DNA of 64,000 nt from an uncultured Mediterraneibacter sp. (GCF_944377805.1 NZ_CALWFZ010000003.1:62001-126000), one strand, 5' to 3'; counted from the stretch's first letter, positions 1 through 9,404 are shown. Notes: generated from the sequence alone by a model not told the origin. Made by a program: numbers and translations.

Positions 1-2525
1 AGTTTCTTTCCGGCGAAAACAAGGCTGACAGATGCATTTCCCTGCTCGTCGAACTGTTCAGCCATAAGCTGGGGAGCAAGGATGAGATCGCCTGCCTCTC
101 CCCGGACGCCGAAGACCTGGGTGATCATGGTCATCATGAACCAGCTCGCGGCTCCTGTCAGATAGTGATACATTCCGCGGCCGTCCGAGCGAAAATATTC
201 CGGAATTCCCGGATAGATACGGCTGGTGTCAAAATTCAGCGCGGTCTCTGCCAGTGTTTTCAGCGCTTTCCACCCTTCTTTCGCAAAACCACGTCGGTAC
301 AGTGCATTGGCATACATCACAGTCATATGTGAGAATACGGCGCCATTTTCTTTTTCGCCGTATGCAAAGCCGAACATACGTCCCATGTCAAATTTGAGTT
401 CATGGAAATCTGTATTCAGCCGGTAGCCGCCTATCTCTTTCCGGTAGAGATAACGGTCTGCGCTGTTTACGATTCTGCGGACCTGCTGTTCGGAAGCTAC
501 ATTTCCCATAATGGAGAATACCTGCCCTGTGAGCATCATACGCACCTCATTCGGGAAAAATCCTTCCACCGCATGGCCGTGATCATCGTAGTAACTGTTA
601 AACCACCCTCCATCCGCTCCTCCGTCGATCCATTCGTGATCCTGAATATATCCTGTGAGCCAGTCAGCTTTGTGTTCCAGATTTTCCGCCAGCTCGGACA
701 GACGGACGGTAATACGTCTGCCGCTGATCCGGTGTCGGCAGCTTTGAGTATAACTTGCGAGCAATTCCTTTTTGGCCTCTGTGTTCTCAAATAATCCGGT
801 ATCGTCATTGAGCAGGATCTGCAGTTCTTCGATCAACTCTGCTTCAGCTGCGGGAGAGCGGCTGTCAATAAGCCGGATCATTGAGGCGAGCTCACGGAGA
901 TTTCCAGCATAGGCGCAGGTAAAAGCGACACTTTCCCCGTGTTCGGGAGCCATATCCAGTGCATCGTTCCAGTCGGCTCCCCGCAGACGATAGATATTAT
1001 GGTCACCGACCTCATAAAAGGCAGTCAGCTGCTGGATCAGAAGATGTTCCAGTATGGTTCCGGTGTAGATAGCATTGTCCTCTGTGCGCAGTAGACTGCC
1101 CTGTCCGATATCCCACAGAGTATCAATCTGTGTCCCTCTGTCTGCCTGGGAATCTTTAAAATAAGGAATCTGTCTGTTCAAGATATCGATATCCCCGGTT
1201 TGGTCGATATAGAGTTTCGTAGTCATCTGCGGCCAGAGCGCATGATCCATCCATACTCGTGTAATCCCGTTGCGGTCTGCGATAAAATTGCCGTCTCCGT
1301 CTCCGATGATTGTTGCGTTGGTGCCGTCAATCCGCACTCCGCCAAAGTTTTTCTCTATCATCCGCCCCACTCCGTCGGGATCCATGAGAAGGAGAGAGAG
1401 GCAGTCCTGCCAGAGATCTCTCCATCCACGTCCGCCTCTTCCGTAGTCATGGTGGGGAAGGAAAGAACATCCGAACAGACGCCGAAGTAAAGGCTGGAAA
1501 CAGACCCACTTCATCAGCCGGTCAAAACCGGTATCTCCGGTATAAAAATCTATGTTGACTTTTTCTTTCCACCATGATTTCGTCTCTTCAAGGGCTTTTT
1601 GTACCTTATCCGAAGTATTGTATTTTTCAAAAATACGATCAATGGACTCTCTGTTATTTTCTACCCCGAGGAACAGGATGTATTCCGTCTCTTCACCGGG
1701 GGCAAGCCGGATCCTGGGAAAACGGAAAGCCCCCATTGCTTCTTTGCCTGCGGCTGTGGAACCTGCCGGCACACCGGAGCAGTTTTCGTAGACAGATCGT
1801 GGGTGCGTGTAGGTGCCGCCCTCTCCAAGAAAGTCCTCTACAGTGGGGTAGAAACTTTCAGGAGCCTGTCCGTCGCCGCGGCACCCGCATACATAATAGA
1901 TATTTGTGTTGGAACGGTGTCCCCGCTCATCAAAAGACATCGTCGGGCGGACAAGAACTCCGCGGGAATCTGTCCTGATGTGGTGAAGCATGGAAGTTAC
2001 GTTTCTGTGATCCCTGATATTATCAGCGCTCCGGCCGTAGATCGGAACTGCGGCGTATGGGATTAGATCCTTTGTACTGTCTGATCGGTTACGGACAGTA
2101 ATGTACATGATCTCCACATTGTCGTTTACAGGAATAAAGGAAGTGATCCGTGTCTCAAGGGACAGGACAGAAGAGATCCTCTCCAGTGTATGCCACATGA
2201 ATCCCGCTGTGATCCTGCTGTTATCCTGAAGGCCCGTAAATTTTGCCGCTTCCTGTTCTGCAGACATGCCTGCCGCGGAGAAAATTTCTCCCTTTTTACA
2301 TACAAGCCAGAAATTTCTAACAGAACGGTTATTATGGAGATTTTCTGCGCTGACGGGTTCCAATAAGAAGGTTTCCTGATCCGTTTTGGAATCACCGCCC
2401 AGATTCGGAGTGAGAGAACTCTTCAATCCTGTTTCTGACGCAAGCGGAAAATAAAGATAACTTGTATTTTCCGGCTGTTCTATGGAAAAACTGCCGTACT
2501 CATCAATAAACTGCAGATGTTTCAT
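1..2525 (-). CDS. GH94 family glycoside phosphorylase, 3' end cut by the window edge
   Basis: The reading frame is open from an ATG at 2525 down to base 1 (841 codons visible), so the C-terminus is missing. The translation has the beta-sandwich N-terminus followed by the (alpha/alpha)6 barrel of GH94 (former GT36) inverting phosphorylases: a glycine/arginine-rich GRGGRGWRDLWQD stretch, then GADWNDALD, whose first Asp (residue 518) corresponds to the family's general acid. Such enzymes split a beta-glucoside with inorganic phosphate to give a sugar 1-phosphate in the cytoplasm; there is no signal peptide. It is divergent from a sugar ABC importer and the GH3/GH16 genes, so I infer it phosphorolyses an imported beta-glucan oligosaccharide. 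Candidates are laminaribiose/laminari-oligosaccharide or sophoro-oligosaccharide phosphorylase; the sequence does not let me decide. Start supported by GGGGAG eight bases upstream. Confidence 0.85.
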   Translation of the reverse strand, partial: MKHLQFIDEYGSFSIEQPENTSYLYFPLASETGLKSSLTPNLGGDSKTDQETFLLEPVSAENLHNNRSVRNFWLVCKKGEIFSAAGMSAEQEAAKFTGLQDNSRITAGFMWHTLERISSVLSLETRITSFIPVNDNVEIMYITVRNRSDSTKDLIPYAAVPIYGRSADNIRDHRNVTSMLHHIRTDSRGVLVRPTMSFDERGHRSNTNIYYVCGCRGDGQAPESFYPTVEDFLGEGGTYTHPRSVYENCSGVPAGSTAAGKEAMGAFRFPRIRLAPGEETEYILFLGVENNRESIDRIFEKYNTSDKVQKALEETKSWWKEKVNIDFYTGDTGFDRLMKWVCFQPLLRRLFGCSFLPHHDYGRGGRGWRDLWQDCLSLLLMDPDGVGRMIEKNFGGVRIDGTNATIIGDGDGNFIADRNGITRVWMDHALWPQMTTKLYIDQTGDIDILNRQIPYFKDSQADRGTQIDTLWDIGQGSLLRTEDNAIYTGTILEHLLIQQLTAFYEVGDHNIYRLRGADWNDALDMAPEHGESVAFTCAYAGNLRELASMIRLIDSRSPAAEAELIEELQILLNDDTGLFENTEAKKELLASYTQSCRHRISGRRITVRLSELAENLEHKADWLTGYIQDHEWIDGGADGGWFNSYYDDHGHAVEGFFPNEVRMMLTGQVFSIMGNVASEQQVRRIVNSADRYLYRKEIGGYRLNTDFHELKFDMGRMFGFAYGEKENGAVFSHMTVMYANALYRRGFAKEGWKALKTLAETALNFDTSRIYPGIPEYFRSDGRGMYHYLTGAASWFMMTMITQVFGVRGEAGDLILAPQLMAEQFDEQGNASVSLVFAGKK

Positions 2526-2611
2526 TTTGTCTCCCCTTTCTTGATTCAGTATTTATGGGGAATTATATAAGAATCTGTGTACGGCAAAAATCAAAAAAGC
2601 AGGTAAAAATA

Positions 2612-2663
2612 TCAGAATCATGACCTAAAATAAAAAAATGCCCAAAACGGGTCATGAATCTGA
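2612..2663. promoter_or_regulatory. 14-bp inverted repeat between the divergent GH94 and binding-protein genes (candidate operator)
   Basis: TCAGAATCATGACC (2612-2625) is matched by GGTCATGAATCTGA (2650-2663), its reverse complement with one mismatch, across a 24-bp A/T-rich spacer. It sits centrally in the 246-bp divergent region. A TATAAT at 2707-2712 lies downstream on the plus strand with a poor -35 (TATATT at 2684-2689), and a TATAAT on the minus strand lies at about 2564-2569. Weak -35 boxes beside a dyad fit an activator or dual regulator; no regulator gene for this locus is inside the window. Confidence 0.5.
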
Positions 2664-2771
2664 CATTTTTTTGAAATTTATAATATATTGAAGCATGAAA
2701 TTGAGCTATAATCTCACCATCGCAGGCAGGGCGGGAGTCCTGCAGATAATAAAATACAGGAGGAATGAATA

Positions 2772-4154
2772 ATGAAAAAGAGAGCATTTGCTGTCTTAAT
2801 GGCAGCGGTTACAGCAGTAGGACTGCTAGCAGGCTGCGGCGGAGGATCCGATGCAGGATCAGGAGGAGCCGAAAGTGGTGAAGAGGGCAAAGTTATCAAT
2901 ATCTACAGCTGGAATGATGAATTTCGTACCCGTCTGGAGGCAGTGTATCCAGAAGTTGAGAGTACATCTGATGACGGAACGGTGACCACGCTGAAAGACG
3001 GAACAGAAATCCACTGGGTGATCAACCCGAATCAGGATGGAGTCTATCAGCAGAAGCTTGATGAGGCACTTATGAATCAGGTGGATGCAGCTGCAGATGA
3101 CAGGATTGATATTTTTTTATCTGAAACAGATTACGTTTACAAATATACGGATGCGGATGCAGATGTAGCCATGCCGCTCACTGATCTGGGAATCGACCCG
3201 GATACGGATCTTGCAGATCAGTACGATTTTACTAAGACAACGACTTCCGATCAGGACGGCGTCCAGAGAGGTTCTACATGGCAGTGTTGTCCGGGGGTAC
3301 TTGTATACCGTAGAGACATTGCCAAGGATGTGTTCGGTACGGATGATCCGGCAGCAGTCGGTGAAAAAGTCAGAGACTGGGATACTCTGAAAGTGACAGC
3401 TGAGGAGTTAAAAGCAAAAGGATATTATACATTCTCCTCCTATGCAGATACATTCCGCGTGTACAGCAACAGCATCAGCGAGCCGTGGGTGACTTCCGGT
3501 GAGACAACGGTTAAGGTGGATCAGAAGATCATGGACTGGATAGAAAGTTCAAAAGAATGGTTGGATGCCGGTTATCTGGACAAGACAGTAAAGGGTCAGT
3601 TTAATGACGACTGGAATAAAGCAATGGGTTCCTCATCAAAGGTATTTGCATTTCTGCTTCCGCCGTGGGGAATAGACTTTACTCTCAGCCCCAACTGGGA
3701 TGGAGACACAGGCGCATGGGCGGTTACAAATCCACCGCAGGAATATAATTGGGGCGGCTCATATATCCATGCGGCAACAGGTACGGATAATCCGGAGCAT
3801 GTAAAAGACATCATTCTTGCAATGACGGCAGAAAAGGATACATTGCTGAAGATTTCTCAGGATTATCTTGACTTTACAAATACAGTAAGTGGTATGGAAG
3901 AGGCTGCTGCGAACGATACATATGCATCTGATTTCCTTGGAGGACAGAACGCTTATGAGTATTACGCGCCCGTTGCAGAGAATATCCAGATCGCTCCGCT
4001 TTCTTCTTATGACCAGGGATGTGTGGAGTTAATCCAAAACGCTTTCAGCGATTACTTCCAGGGCAATGTAGACTTTGACAAGGCAAAAGCGAACTTTGAA
4101 ACAGCGATAAAAGAACGTTATCCGGATATAACAGAGATTCAGTGGCCGGAGTAA
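2772..4154 (+). CDS. Carbohydrate ABC transporter substrate-binding lipoprotein
   Basis: A 460-residue extracellular solute-binding protein of the family 1 type. A lipoprotein signal peptide is clear: KKR, a hydrophobic run, and lipobox LLAGC with Cys22 as the lipid-anchored residue, followed by a Gly/Ser/Asp-rich tether. The mature part has the bilobal sugar-binder features (SETDYVYKYTDADADVAMPL, and a Trp-rich region LLPPWGIDF near residue 300 suited to stacking on sugars). It would capture an oligosaccharide at the outer membrane face and deliver it to the two permeases that follow. No ATPase gene is in the operon, so a shared MsmK-type ATPase elsewhere is inferred. AGGAGG precedes the ATG by seven bases. 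Substrate not proven; GH3, GH16 and GH94 neighbours point to beta-glucan oligosaccharides. Confidence 0.9.
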   Translation: MKKRAFAVLMAAVTAVGLLAGCGGGSDAGSGGAESGEEGKVINIYSWNDEFRTRLEAVYPEVESTSDDGTVTTLKDGTEIHWVINPNQDGVYQQKLDEALMNQVDAAADDRIDIFLSETDYVYKYTDADADVAMPLTDLGIDPDTDLADQYDFTKTTTSDQDGVQRGSTWQCCPGVLVYRRDIAKDVFGTDDPAAVGEKVRDWDTLKVTAEELKAKGYYTFSSYADTFRVYSNSISEPWVTSGETTVKVDQKIMDWIESSKEWLDAGYLDKTVKGQFNDDWNKAMGSSSKVFAFLLPPWGIDFTLSPNWDGDTGAWAVTNPPQEYNWGGSYIHAATGTDNPEHVKDIILAMTAEKDTLLKISQDYLDFTNTVSGMEEAAANDTYASDFLGGQNAYEYYAPVAENIQIAPLSSYDQGCVELIQNAFSDYFQGNVDFDKAKANFETAIKERYPDITEIQWPE

Positions 4155-4165
4155 TGAAGCGAGCG

Positions 4166-4200
4166 GGCTGCCGCGCCGGAAGGCAACCTGTGCGGCGGCC
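4166..4200 (+). other. GC-rich intercistronic hairpin
   Basis: GGCTGCCGC (4166-4174) pairs with GCGGCGGCC (4192-4200) with one G-U. There is no U-tract after it, so it is more likely an mRNA-stabilising or partial attenuation hairpin that lets the binding protein be made in excess over the permeases than a true terminator. Confidence 0.55.
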
Positions 4201-4224
4201 TGAAACAGAAAGGAACGATAGTTT

Positions 4225-5175
4225 ATGAAAAAAAAGCGCAGAAGCGTCAGCTATGCTAAATGGGGGTACATTTTTATCCTTCCGTTTTTTATATGCTTTT
4301 TCATTTTTTCTCTGATTCCTCTGGTGGATACGATCCGGTACAGCTTTTTTGAATATTACCGGTCCGGAATCAAAGAAATTGGACCTAATTTTGTGGGGCT
4401 GCAGAATTATATCAGCCTGCTCGGCTCAGATATGTTGAAATACGCGGGTAACACTTTGATTCTGTGGGTCATCGGATTCGTTCCACAGATCGTTGTGGCT
4501 CTGCTTCTTGCCAACTGGTTTACTGATATCCGCCTCAGGATCCACGGCAAACAGTTTTTCAAGGTGGTCATCTATCTGCCGAACCTGATCATGGCATCAG
4601 CATTTGCAATGCTGTTTTTCGCGATGTTCTCAACAAATGGACCGATCAATTCGATACTGATGTCTCTGGGATGGACCAGCGAACCGATCGATTTCCTCGG
4701 CTCAGTGTTCGGGACAAGATCACTGGTCGGCCTGATGAACTTCCTGATGTGGTTTGGTAACACGACGATTATGCTTATGGCGGCGATAATGGGAATCAGT
4801 CAGGATATATTTGAAGCCTGTGAGCTGGACGGATGTACCAGCGTTAAGAGATTCTTCTATATCACACTTCCGCTGATCCGACCGATCCTTGCATACACAC
4901 TGATCACATCCATCATTGGTGGTCTGCAGATGTTTGATGTACCTCAGATCCTGACAAACGGCCAGGGTAATCCGGACCGAACGTCCATGACACTGATCAT
5001 GTTCCTGAACAGCCATCTGGAGAGCAGAAACTACGGTATGGCGGGCGCGTTGTCTGTATATCTGTTCATTGTAAGCGGTATCCTCTGCTTCTTTGTATAC
5101 AGAATGACAAACGGCAGTGATGGCGGATCAAAGGCATCAAGAAACAGAATAAAAACAGTAAAAAGGGGGAGATAG
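4225..5175 (+). CDS. Sugar ABC transporter permease, MalF-type subunit
   Basis: A 316-residue membrane protein with a short basic cytoplasmic N-terminus, a first helix (YIFILPFFICFFIFSLIPL) and five more transmembrane segments. The cytoplasmic EAA loop that docks to the ATPase is visible as EACELDGCTSVKRFFYITLP around residues 195-215. This is the MalF/UgpA/LacF-like half of a CUT1 carbohydrate importer. It follows the binding protein by 70 bp (with a hairpin in between) and is followed after 3 bp by its partner, so the two permeases are translationally close. AAAGGA lies ahead of the ATG. Substrate inferred from neighbours only. Confidence 0.9.
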   Translation: MKKKRRSVSYAKWGYIFILPFFICFFIFSLIPLVDTIRYSFFEYYRSGIKEIGPNFVGLQNYISLLGSDMLKYAGNTLILWVIGFVPQIVVALLLANWFTDIRLRIHGKQFFKVVIYLPNLIMASAFAMLFFAMFSTNGPINSILMSLGWTSEPIDFLGSVFGTRSLVGLMNFLMWFGNTTIMLMAAIMGISQDIFEACELDGCTSVKRFFYITLPLIRPILAYTLITSIIGGLQMFDVPQILTNGQGNPDRTSMTLIMFLNSHLESRNYGMAGALSVYLFIVSGILCFFVYRMTNGSDGGSKASRNRIKTVKRGR

Positions 5176-5178
5176 AAC

Positions 5179-6024
5179 ATGAAATCTAATAAAGCGAACC
5201 GTGTGCAGACTATCGTGGCTCATGTGGTGCTTATATTCCTGTCATTTTTATGTCTGTTCTTCTTCTATATCCTGATTGTGAATGCGACGCGTTCCCACGC
5301 GGATCTTCAGAAAGGTTTTTCCGCGATTCCGGGAACATATTTTCTGGAGAATCTAAAGAATGTTGCAAGCGACGGAAGCTTCCCAATGTTCAGAGGTATT
5401 CTCAACAGCCTGATTGTATCGACATGTTCAGCCGCACTGTGTACATATTTTTCGTCGCTGACGGCATATGGACTGTATGCATATGATTTCAAAATAAAGA
5501 AAGCGGCATTTACGTTTATCATGGCAATACTTGTCATGCCGACACAGGTGACAGCGATGGGATTCCTGCGACTGATCACGAATATGGGTATGTATGATTC
5601 ACTCCTTCCGCTTATCATACCCTCTATCGCATCTCCGGCTGTATTCTATTTTATGTACAGTTATCTGCAGTCATCCCTTCCGCTGTCTCTTGTAGAGGCG
5701 GCAAGGATCGACGGATCCGGAGAATTCAGGACATTCAACCGGATCGTGCTTCCGATCATGAAGCCGGCGATCGCGGTGCAGGCAATCTTTTCGTTTGTAG
5801 GGGCATGGAATAATTACTTCGTTCCTGCGTTGGTGATTCAGTCCAAGGACAAGATGACAGTTCCGATTCTGATCGCAACGCTTCGAGGTGCGGATTACAT
5901 GAACTTTGATATGGGAAAAATCTATATGATGATCACAGTAGCAATTGTACCGATCATTATTGTATATCTGCTTCTCTCCAAATACATCATCGCGGGCGTA
6001 ACCCTCGGGGGTGTTAAAGAATAG
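5179..6024 (+). CDS. Sugar ABC transporter permease, MalG-type subunit
   Basis: A 281-residue protein with six predicted membrane helices and the EAA loop LVEAARIDGSGEFRTFNRIV near residues 172-190, which in this family contacts the nucleotide-binding subunit. It has the C-terminal GGVKE motif (TLGGVKE) typical of MalG-like CUT1 permeases. It starts three bases after the stop of the previous permease and is preceded by GGGGGAG, so it is surely co-transcribed. With the other permease it forms the membrane channel for the oligosaccharide caught by the 2772-4154 lipoprotein. Confidence 0.9.
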   Translation: MKSNKANRVQTIVAHVVLIFLSFLCLFFFYILIVNATRSHADLQKGFSAIPGTYFLENLKNVASDGSFPMFRGILNSLIVSTCSAALCTYFSSLTAYGLYAYDFKIKKAAFTFIMAILVMPTQVTAMGFLRLITNMGMYDSLLPLIIPSIASPAVFYFMYSYLQSSLPLSLVEAARIDGSGEFRTFNRIVLPIMKPAIAVQAIFSFVGAWNNYFVPALVIQSKDKMTVPILIATLRGADYMNFDMGKIYMMITVAIVPIIIVYLLLSKYIIAGVTLGGVKE

Positions 6025-6047
6025 AAAAACAGAGATAAACTGAAAAG

Positions 6048-6095
6048 CCGCCATAGGGCGATCCTTCCGAAATCCGCAGGAGAACGCTATGGCGG
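6048..6095 (+). terminator. Hairpin between the permease and GH3 genes (partial terminator)
   Basis: CCGCCATAG (6048-6056) and CTATGGCGG (6087-6095) are perfect complements, with a further GATCCTTCC-type inner pairing, followed by ATTTCTTATA. The tail is only moderately U-rich, so incomplete termination that lowers GH3/GH16 expression relative to transport is the likeliest effect. Confidence 0.5.
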
Positions 6096-6141
6096 ATTTC
6101 TTATACTACTACTAAAATTTATTACAGATTAAGAGGTAAGA

Positions 6142-8598
6142 ATGATGAGAAAATGGACACACAGCGGCAGTCTGAAACAGGAGCTGTCCGATCGCGAAGA
6201 AAAACACAGAACTCTGGCGAAAAGAGCGGCAGCAGAAGGGATTGTGCTCCTGAAAAATGAGGGTGTGCTCCCACTGAAGCTCTCAGACCCCGTTGCCCTG
6301 TTCGGCAGCGGTGCGGAGAAGACAGTAAAAGGCGGTATCGGCTCCGGCGATGTCAATAACAGGAAAAGCATTTCTATTTACAGGGGCATAAAAGAAGCCG
6401 GAGCAACGGTTACAAGTGAGGACTGGATCAAGAGCTATGATAAACTCTATAAAGAAGCCAGAGAAGAATGGAAAGAAAAGATACTGGAAGATGCGCGCCA
6501 TGTGCAGAACCCTTTTGACGCCTATGCGGCAAATCCTTTTGTCCTCCCGGATGGACGCAGGATCACGGCGGCAGATCTGAAAGGAGCCACTACAGCCATT
6601 TATATGATCAGCCGGATCTCTGGAGAGGGAAAAGACCGCCGTCTTGAAGAAGGCGATTACTACCTGAGCAGTCGGGAACGGGAGGATATATTGTATCTTG
6701 ACAGGTTTCATATACCGATGATACTGATCCTGAACTCCGGTGGCCCGGTTGAACTGACAGATATCCTTCAGGAAGCGAAAAATATCCGTGCGGTTCTTAA
6801 TATTTCTCAATTGGGACAGGAGGGAGGACATGCAGTTGCGGATATTCTTTTTGGCAGAGCGGTGCCGGAAGGAAAACTAACGGCAACATGGGCCCGCCGG
6901 TATGAGGATTATCCGTTCTCAGATACATACAGCTATCTCAACGATGATCTGGAGAAAGAAGAGTACAGGGAGGGCATCTATGTAGGATACCGTTACTTTG
7001 ACAGCTTTGGCGTAAGACCGCTGTTCTCTTTCGGATACGGCCTTTCCTATACATCGTTCGGGCTGGAATTCCGTGATCTGCTGACAGAGAAATCTTTAAT
7101 CCAAATACGGGCTGCGGTTGCGAATACAGGAAACTGTTATGCCGGAAGGGAAGTAGTGCAGATCTATGTATCGTTGCCCAAAGGAGGAATTAAGAAAGAG
7201 AGCAGAAGACTTGCAGGTTTTGCGAAGACAGACCGCATAGAGCCGGGAGAGAATCAGGAAGTAACCGTGGAGATCCGACAGAAGCAGCTGGCTGTATTTT
7301 CCGAAGAGCAGCAGGCATGGATCGTGGAAGCGGGAACGTATGGCGTATGGGTTGGAAACAGCCTAGACTCTGCCGTGCTTTCGGCGTATCTTACGGTTCC
7401 CCGGGAAGTAGTTCTGGAGAAAACACATCGGATCTGCCCCCGGAAAGAGTTGTTTGAGGAATTGTGCACAGACGGCTCCCGAAACAGCGAAAGCGGAACA
7501 GGAGAAGGAAAGGAAAAAGAGATACCGGTATATGAATTCGTACCATGCGGCGAGCCGGAAAGACAGTATGTACCACCGACAGAAGAACGATATCCTGTGG
7601 AGGATCTGATCCCGCTTCTGTACGGAAACATTACAGAGGGGGCAAGTACACTGGGATCAGCAGGAAGCCGCGTGCCCGGTTCAGCAGGGGAGACGACAGA
7701 GGCGTTGGAAATGAAGTATCGGATCCGTTCTCTGATCATGGCGGACGGACCGGCGGGTCTTCGGCTCAGACAAAGTTATCAGGTGGACAAAGAGGCAGAT
7801 TCTGTTTACGGCACTGGTGTCCTTGGATCTCTGGAAAATGGGTTTTTGGAACCGATGAAAATCCACGAAAATGCGGATACTTATTATCAGTATTGTACGG
7901 CGTTTCCAGTAGGAACTGCTCTGGCACAGACCTGGGATCCTGAGCTGCTCTGTGAATTCGGACGTGCAGTTGCGGAAGAAATGAGAGAATTCTATGTAGA
8001 TCTCTGGCTGGCTCCCGGCATGAATATCCAGAGAAATCCTCTCTGTGGACGTAACTTTGAATATTTCTCGGAAGATCCACTTCTCTCAGGCGTACTCGCA
8101 TCCGCAGTCACCAGAGGAGTGCAGGACAAAACGGGATGCGGTGTGACCATCAAACATTTTGCCTGCAATAATCAGGAAGATAATCGGATGGGAGTGGATG
8201 TCTGTGTTTCTGAGCGTGCGCTTCGGGAGATCTATCTGCGAGGGTTTGAGATTGCGGTAAAGGAGAGCGCGCCGGTGGCGATCATGTCCTCCTACAATCT
8301 GATTAATGGAGTTCATGCGGCAAACAGTCGTGATCTGTGCACGATCGTTACGCGGGAAGAGTGGGGATTTCAAGGAGTAATCATGTCAGACTGGAATACG
8401 ACAGTGCCGGAAGACGGAAGCGTTCCGTGGAAATGTGCGGCTGCCGGAAATGACATTATTATGCCCGGGAATAGTGGTGATGATGAGAACATACGGCAGG
8501 CATATGCGAACGGCGAATTGTCAGAGAAGGAGATACGCGAATGTGTGGGCAGAATCATAAAATTAGTGAAAAAACTAGGTCAGGAGGTGAAGGGGTAA
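6142..8598 (+). CDS. GH3 beta-glucosidase with reversed domain order
   Basis: An 818-residue glycoside hydrolase family 3 enzyme without signal peptide, so cytoplasmic. The usual order is inverted: the alpha/beta sandwich domain comes first (VALFGSGAEKTVKGGIGSGD near residue 50; GQEGGHAVADILFG near 230), then a fibronectin-III-like domain (about 320-410), a variable linker, and only then the TIM-barrel domain with KHF (Lys671-His672) and the nucleophile Asp750 in IMSDWNTT. GH3 enzymes remove terminal beta-glucosyl units with retention. The reversed order is known in some rumen and gut Firmicutes beta-glucosidases. It would hydrolyse imported beta-gluco-oligosaccharides, alongside GH94 phosphorolysis. 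AAGAGG precedes the ATG; a second ATG follows at once. The stop overlaps the GH16 start (TAATG). Confidence 0.93.
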   Translation: MMRKWTHSGSLKQELSDREEKHRTLAKRAAAEGIVLLKNEGVLPLKLSDPVALFGSGAEKTVKGGIGSGDVNNRKSISIYRGIKEAGATVTSEDWIKSYDKLYKEAREEWKEKILEDARHVQNPFDAYAANPFVLPDGRRITAADLKGATTAIYMISRISGEGKDRRLEEGDYYLSSREREDILYLDRFHIPMILILNSGGPVELTDILQEAKNIRAVLNISQLGQEGGHAVADILFGRAVPEGKLTATWARRYEDYPFSDTYSYLNDDLEKEEYREGIYVGYRYFDSFGVRPLFSFGYGLSYTSFGLEFRDLLTEKSLIQIRAAVANTGNCYAGREVVQIYVSLPKGGIKKESRRLAGFAKTDRIEPGENQEVTVEIRQKQLAVFSEEQQAWIVEAGTYGVWVGNSLDSAVLSAYLTVPREVVLEKTHRICPRKELFEELCTDGSRNSESGTGEGKEKEIPVYEFVPCGEPERQYVPPTEERYPVEDLIPLLYGNITEGASTLGSAGSRVPGSAGETTEALEMKYRIRSLIMADGPAGLRLRQSYQVDKEADSVYGTGVLGSLENGFLEPMKIHENADTYYQYCTAFPVGTALAQTWDPELLCEFGRAVAEEMREFYVDLWLAPGMNIQRNPLCGRNFEYFSEDPLLSGVLASAVTRGVQDKTGCGVTIKHFACNNQEDNRMGVDVCVSERALREIYLRGFEIAVKESAPVAIMSSYNLINGVHAANSRDLCTIVTREEWGFQGVIMSDWNTTVPEDGSVPWKCAAAGNDIIMPGNSGDDENIRQAYANGELSEKEIRECVGRIIKLVKKLGQEVKG

Positions 8599-9404
8599 TG
8601 TCAGAAGAAAATGTGAAGCGTTGGAAGGAAAGTCTGCAGGACGATACAGTTTTGTCTTATGAAGGTTATAAACTTGTATGGGAAGAACAGTTCCAGAGCG
8701 ATACCCTGAACAGAAATGACTGGAATGTGGAGTTGCATGAGCCGGGATGGGTGAACAATGAACTGCAGGAATATGTTGATTCTCCGAATAATATTTATAT
8801 CAGGGATGGAAAACTTGTACTGAAACCAATAAGGAAAGTAGATAAGGATGGCAGCGTATCCTATACCTGTGGACGAGTAAACACACGGTATAAGCACGAC
8901 TTCCAGTATGGACTTTTTGAGGCAAGGGCAAAAGTGCCGGAAGGAAGAGGATTTCTCCCGGCATTTTGGATGATGCCTACGGAGGAATATTTTTATGGAC
9001 AGTGGCCGCGCTGCGGAGAGATTGACATTATGGAAGTTCTTGGAAATGACACAAAGACTTCTTACGGAACACTTCATTTTGGGGAACCGCATTGTGAGAG
9101 TCAGGGAAGTTATACTCTTAAAAAGGGAACATTTTCAGATAGGTATCATCTGTTTGCCGTTGAATGGAAACCGGGAAAGATCCGCTGGTATGTTGACGGC
9201 AGACTGATTCACATGGAACATAACTGGTATTCCGTGACGGAAGGCGAAGGGAAAAAGCCTTATCCCGCCCCATTTGATCAGCCGTTCTATATCATATTTA
9301 ATCTTGCTGTCGGAGGAAACTGGCCAGGCAGGCCGGATGGATCAACGGATATTGAAAATGCCGAATTTTGTATCGACTATGTAAAAGTATATCAGAAGGC
9401 ATAA
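8598..9404 (+). CDS. GH16 endo-beta-glucanase, cytoplasmic (laminarinase-like)
   Basis: A 268-residue GH16 beta-jelly-roll enzyme. The catalytic signature GEIDIMEVLG is intact: Glu141 (nucleophile), Asp143 and Glu146 (acid/base). The spacing E-x-D-x-x-E belongs to the laminarinase-type subgroup, which cuts beta-1,3 or mixed beta-1,3/1,4 glucans. Trp-rich subsites are present (FWMMPTEEYFYGQWPRCG). Remarkably, the N-terminus (MSEENVKRWKESLQ) carries no signal peptide, so it should act on oligosaccharides already imported. I chose the ATG at 8598, overlapping the GH3 stop by one base, because GGAGGTGA lies ahead of it; an earlier GTG-type start would fall inside the GH3 frame. No clear terminator follows. 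Confidence 0.9.
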   Translation: MSEENVKRWKESLQDDTVLSYEGYKLVWEEQFQSDTLNRNDWNVELHEPGWVNNELQEYVDSPNNIYIRDGKLVLKPIRKVDKDGSVSYTCGRVNTRYKHDFQYGLFEARAKVPEGRGFLPAFWMMPTEEYFYGQWPRCGEIDIMEVLGNDTKTSYGTLHFGEPHCESQGSYTLKKGTFSDRYHLFAVEWKPGKIRWYVDGRLIHMEHNWYSVTEGEGKKPYPAPFDQPFYIIFNLAVGGNWPGRPDGSTDIENAEFCIDYVKVYQKA

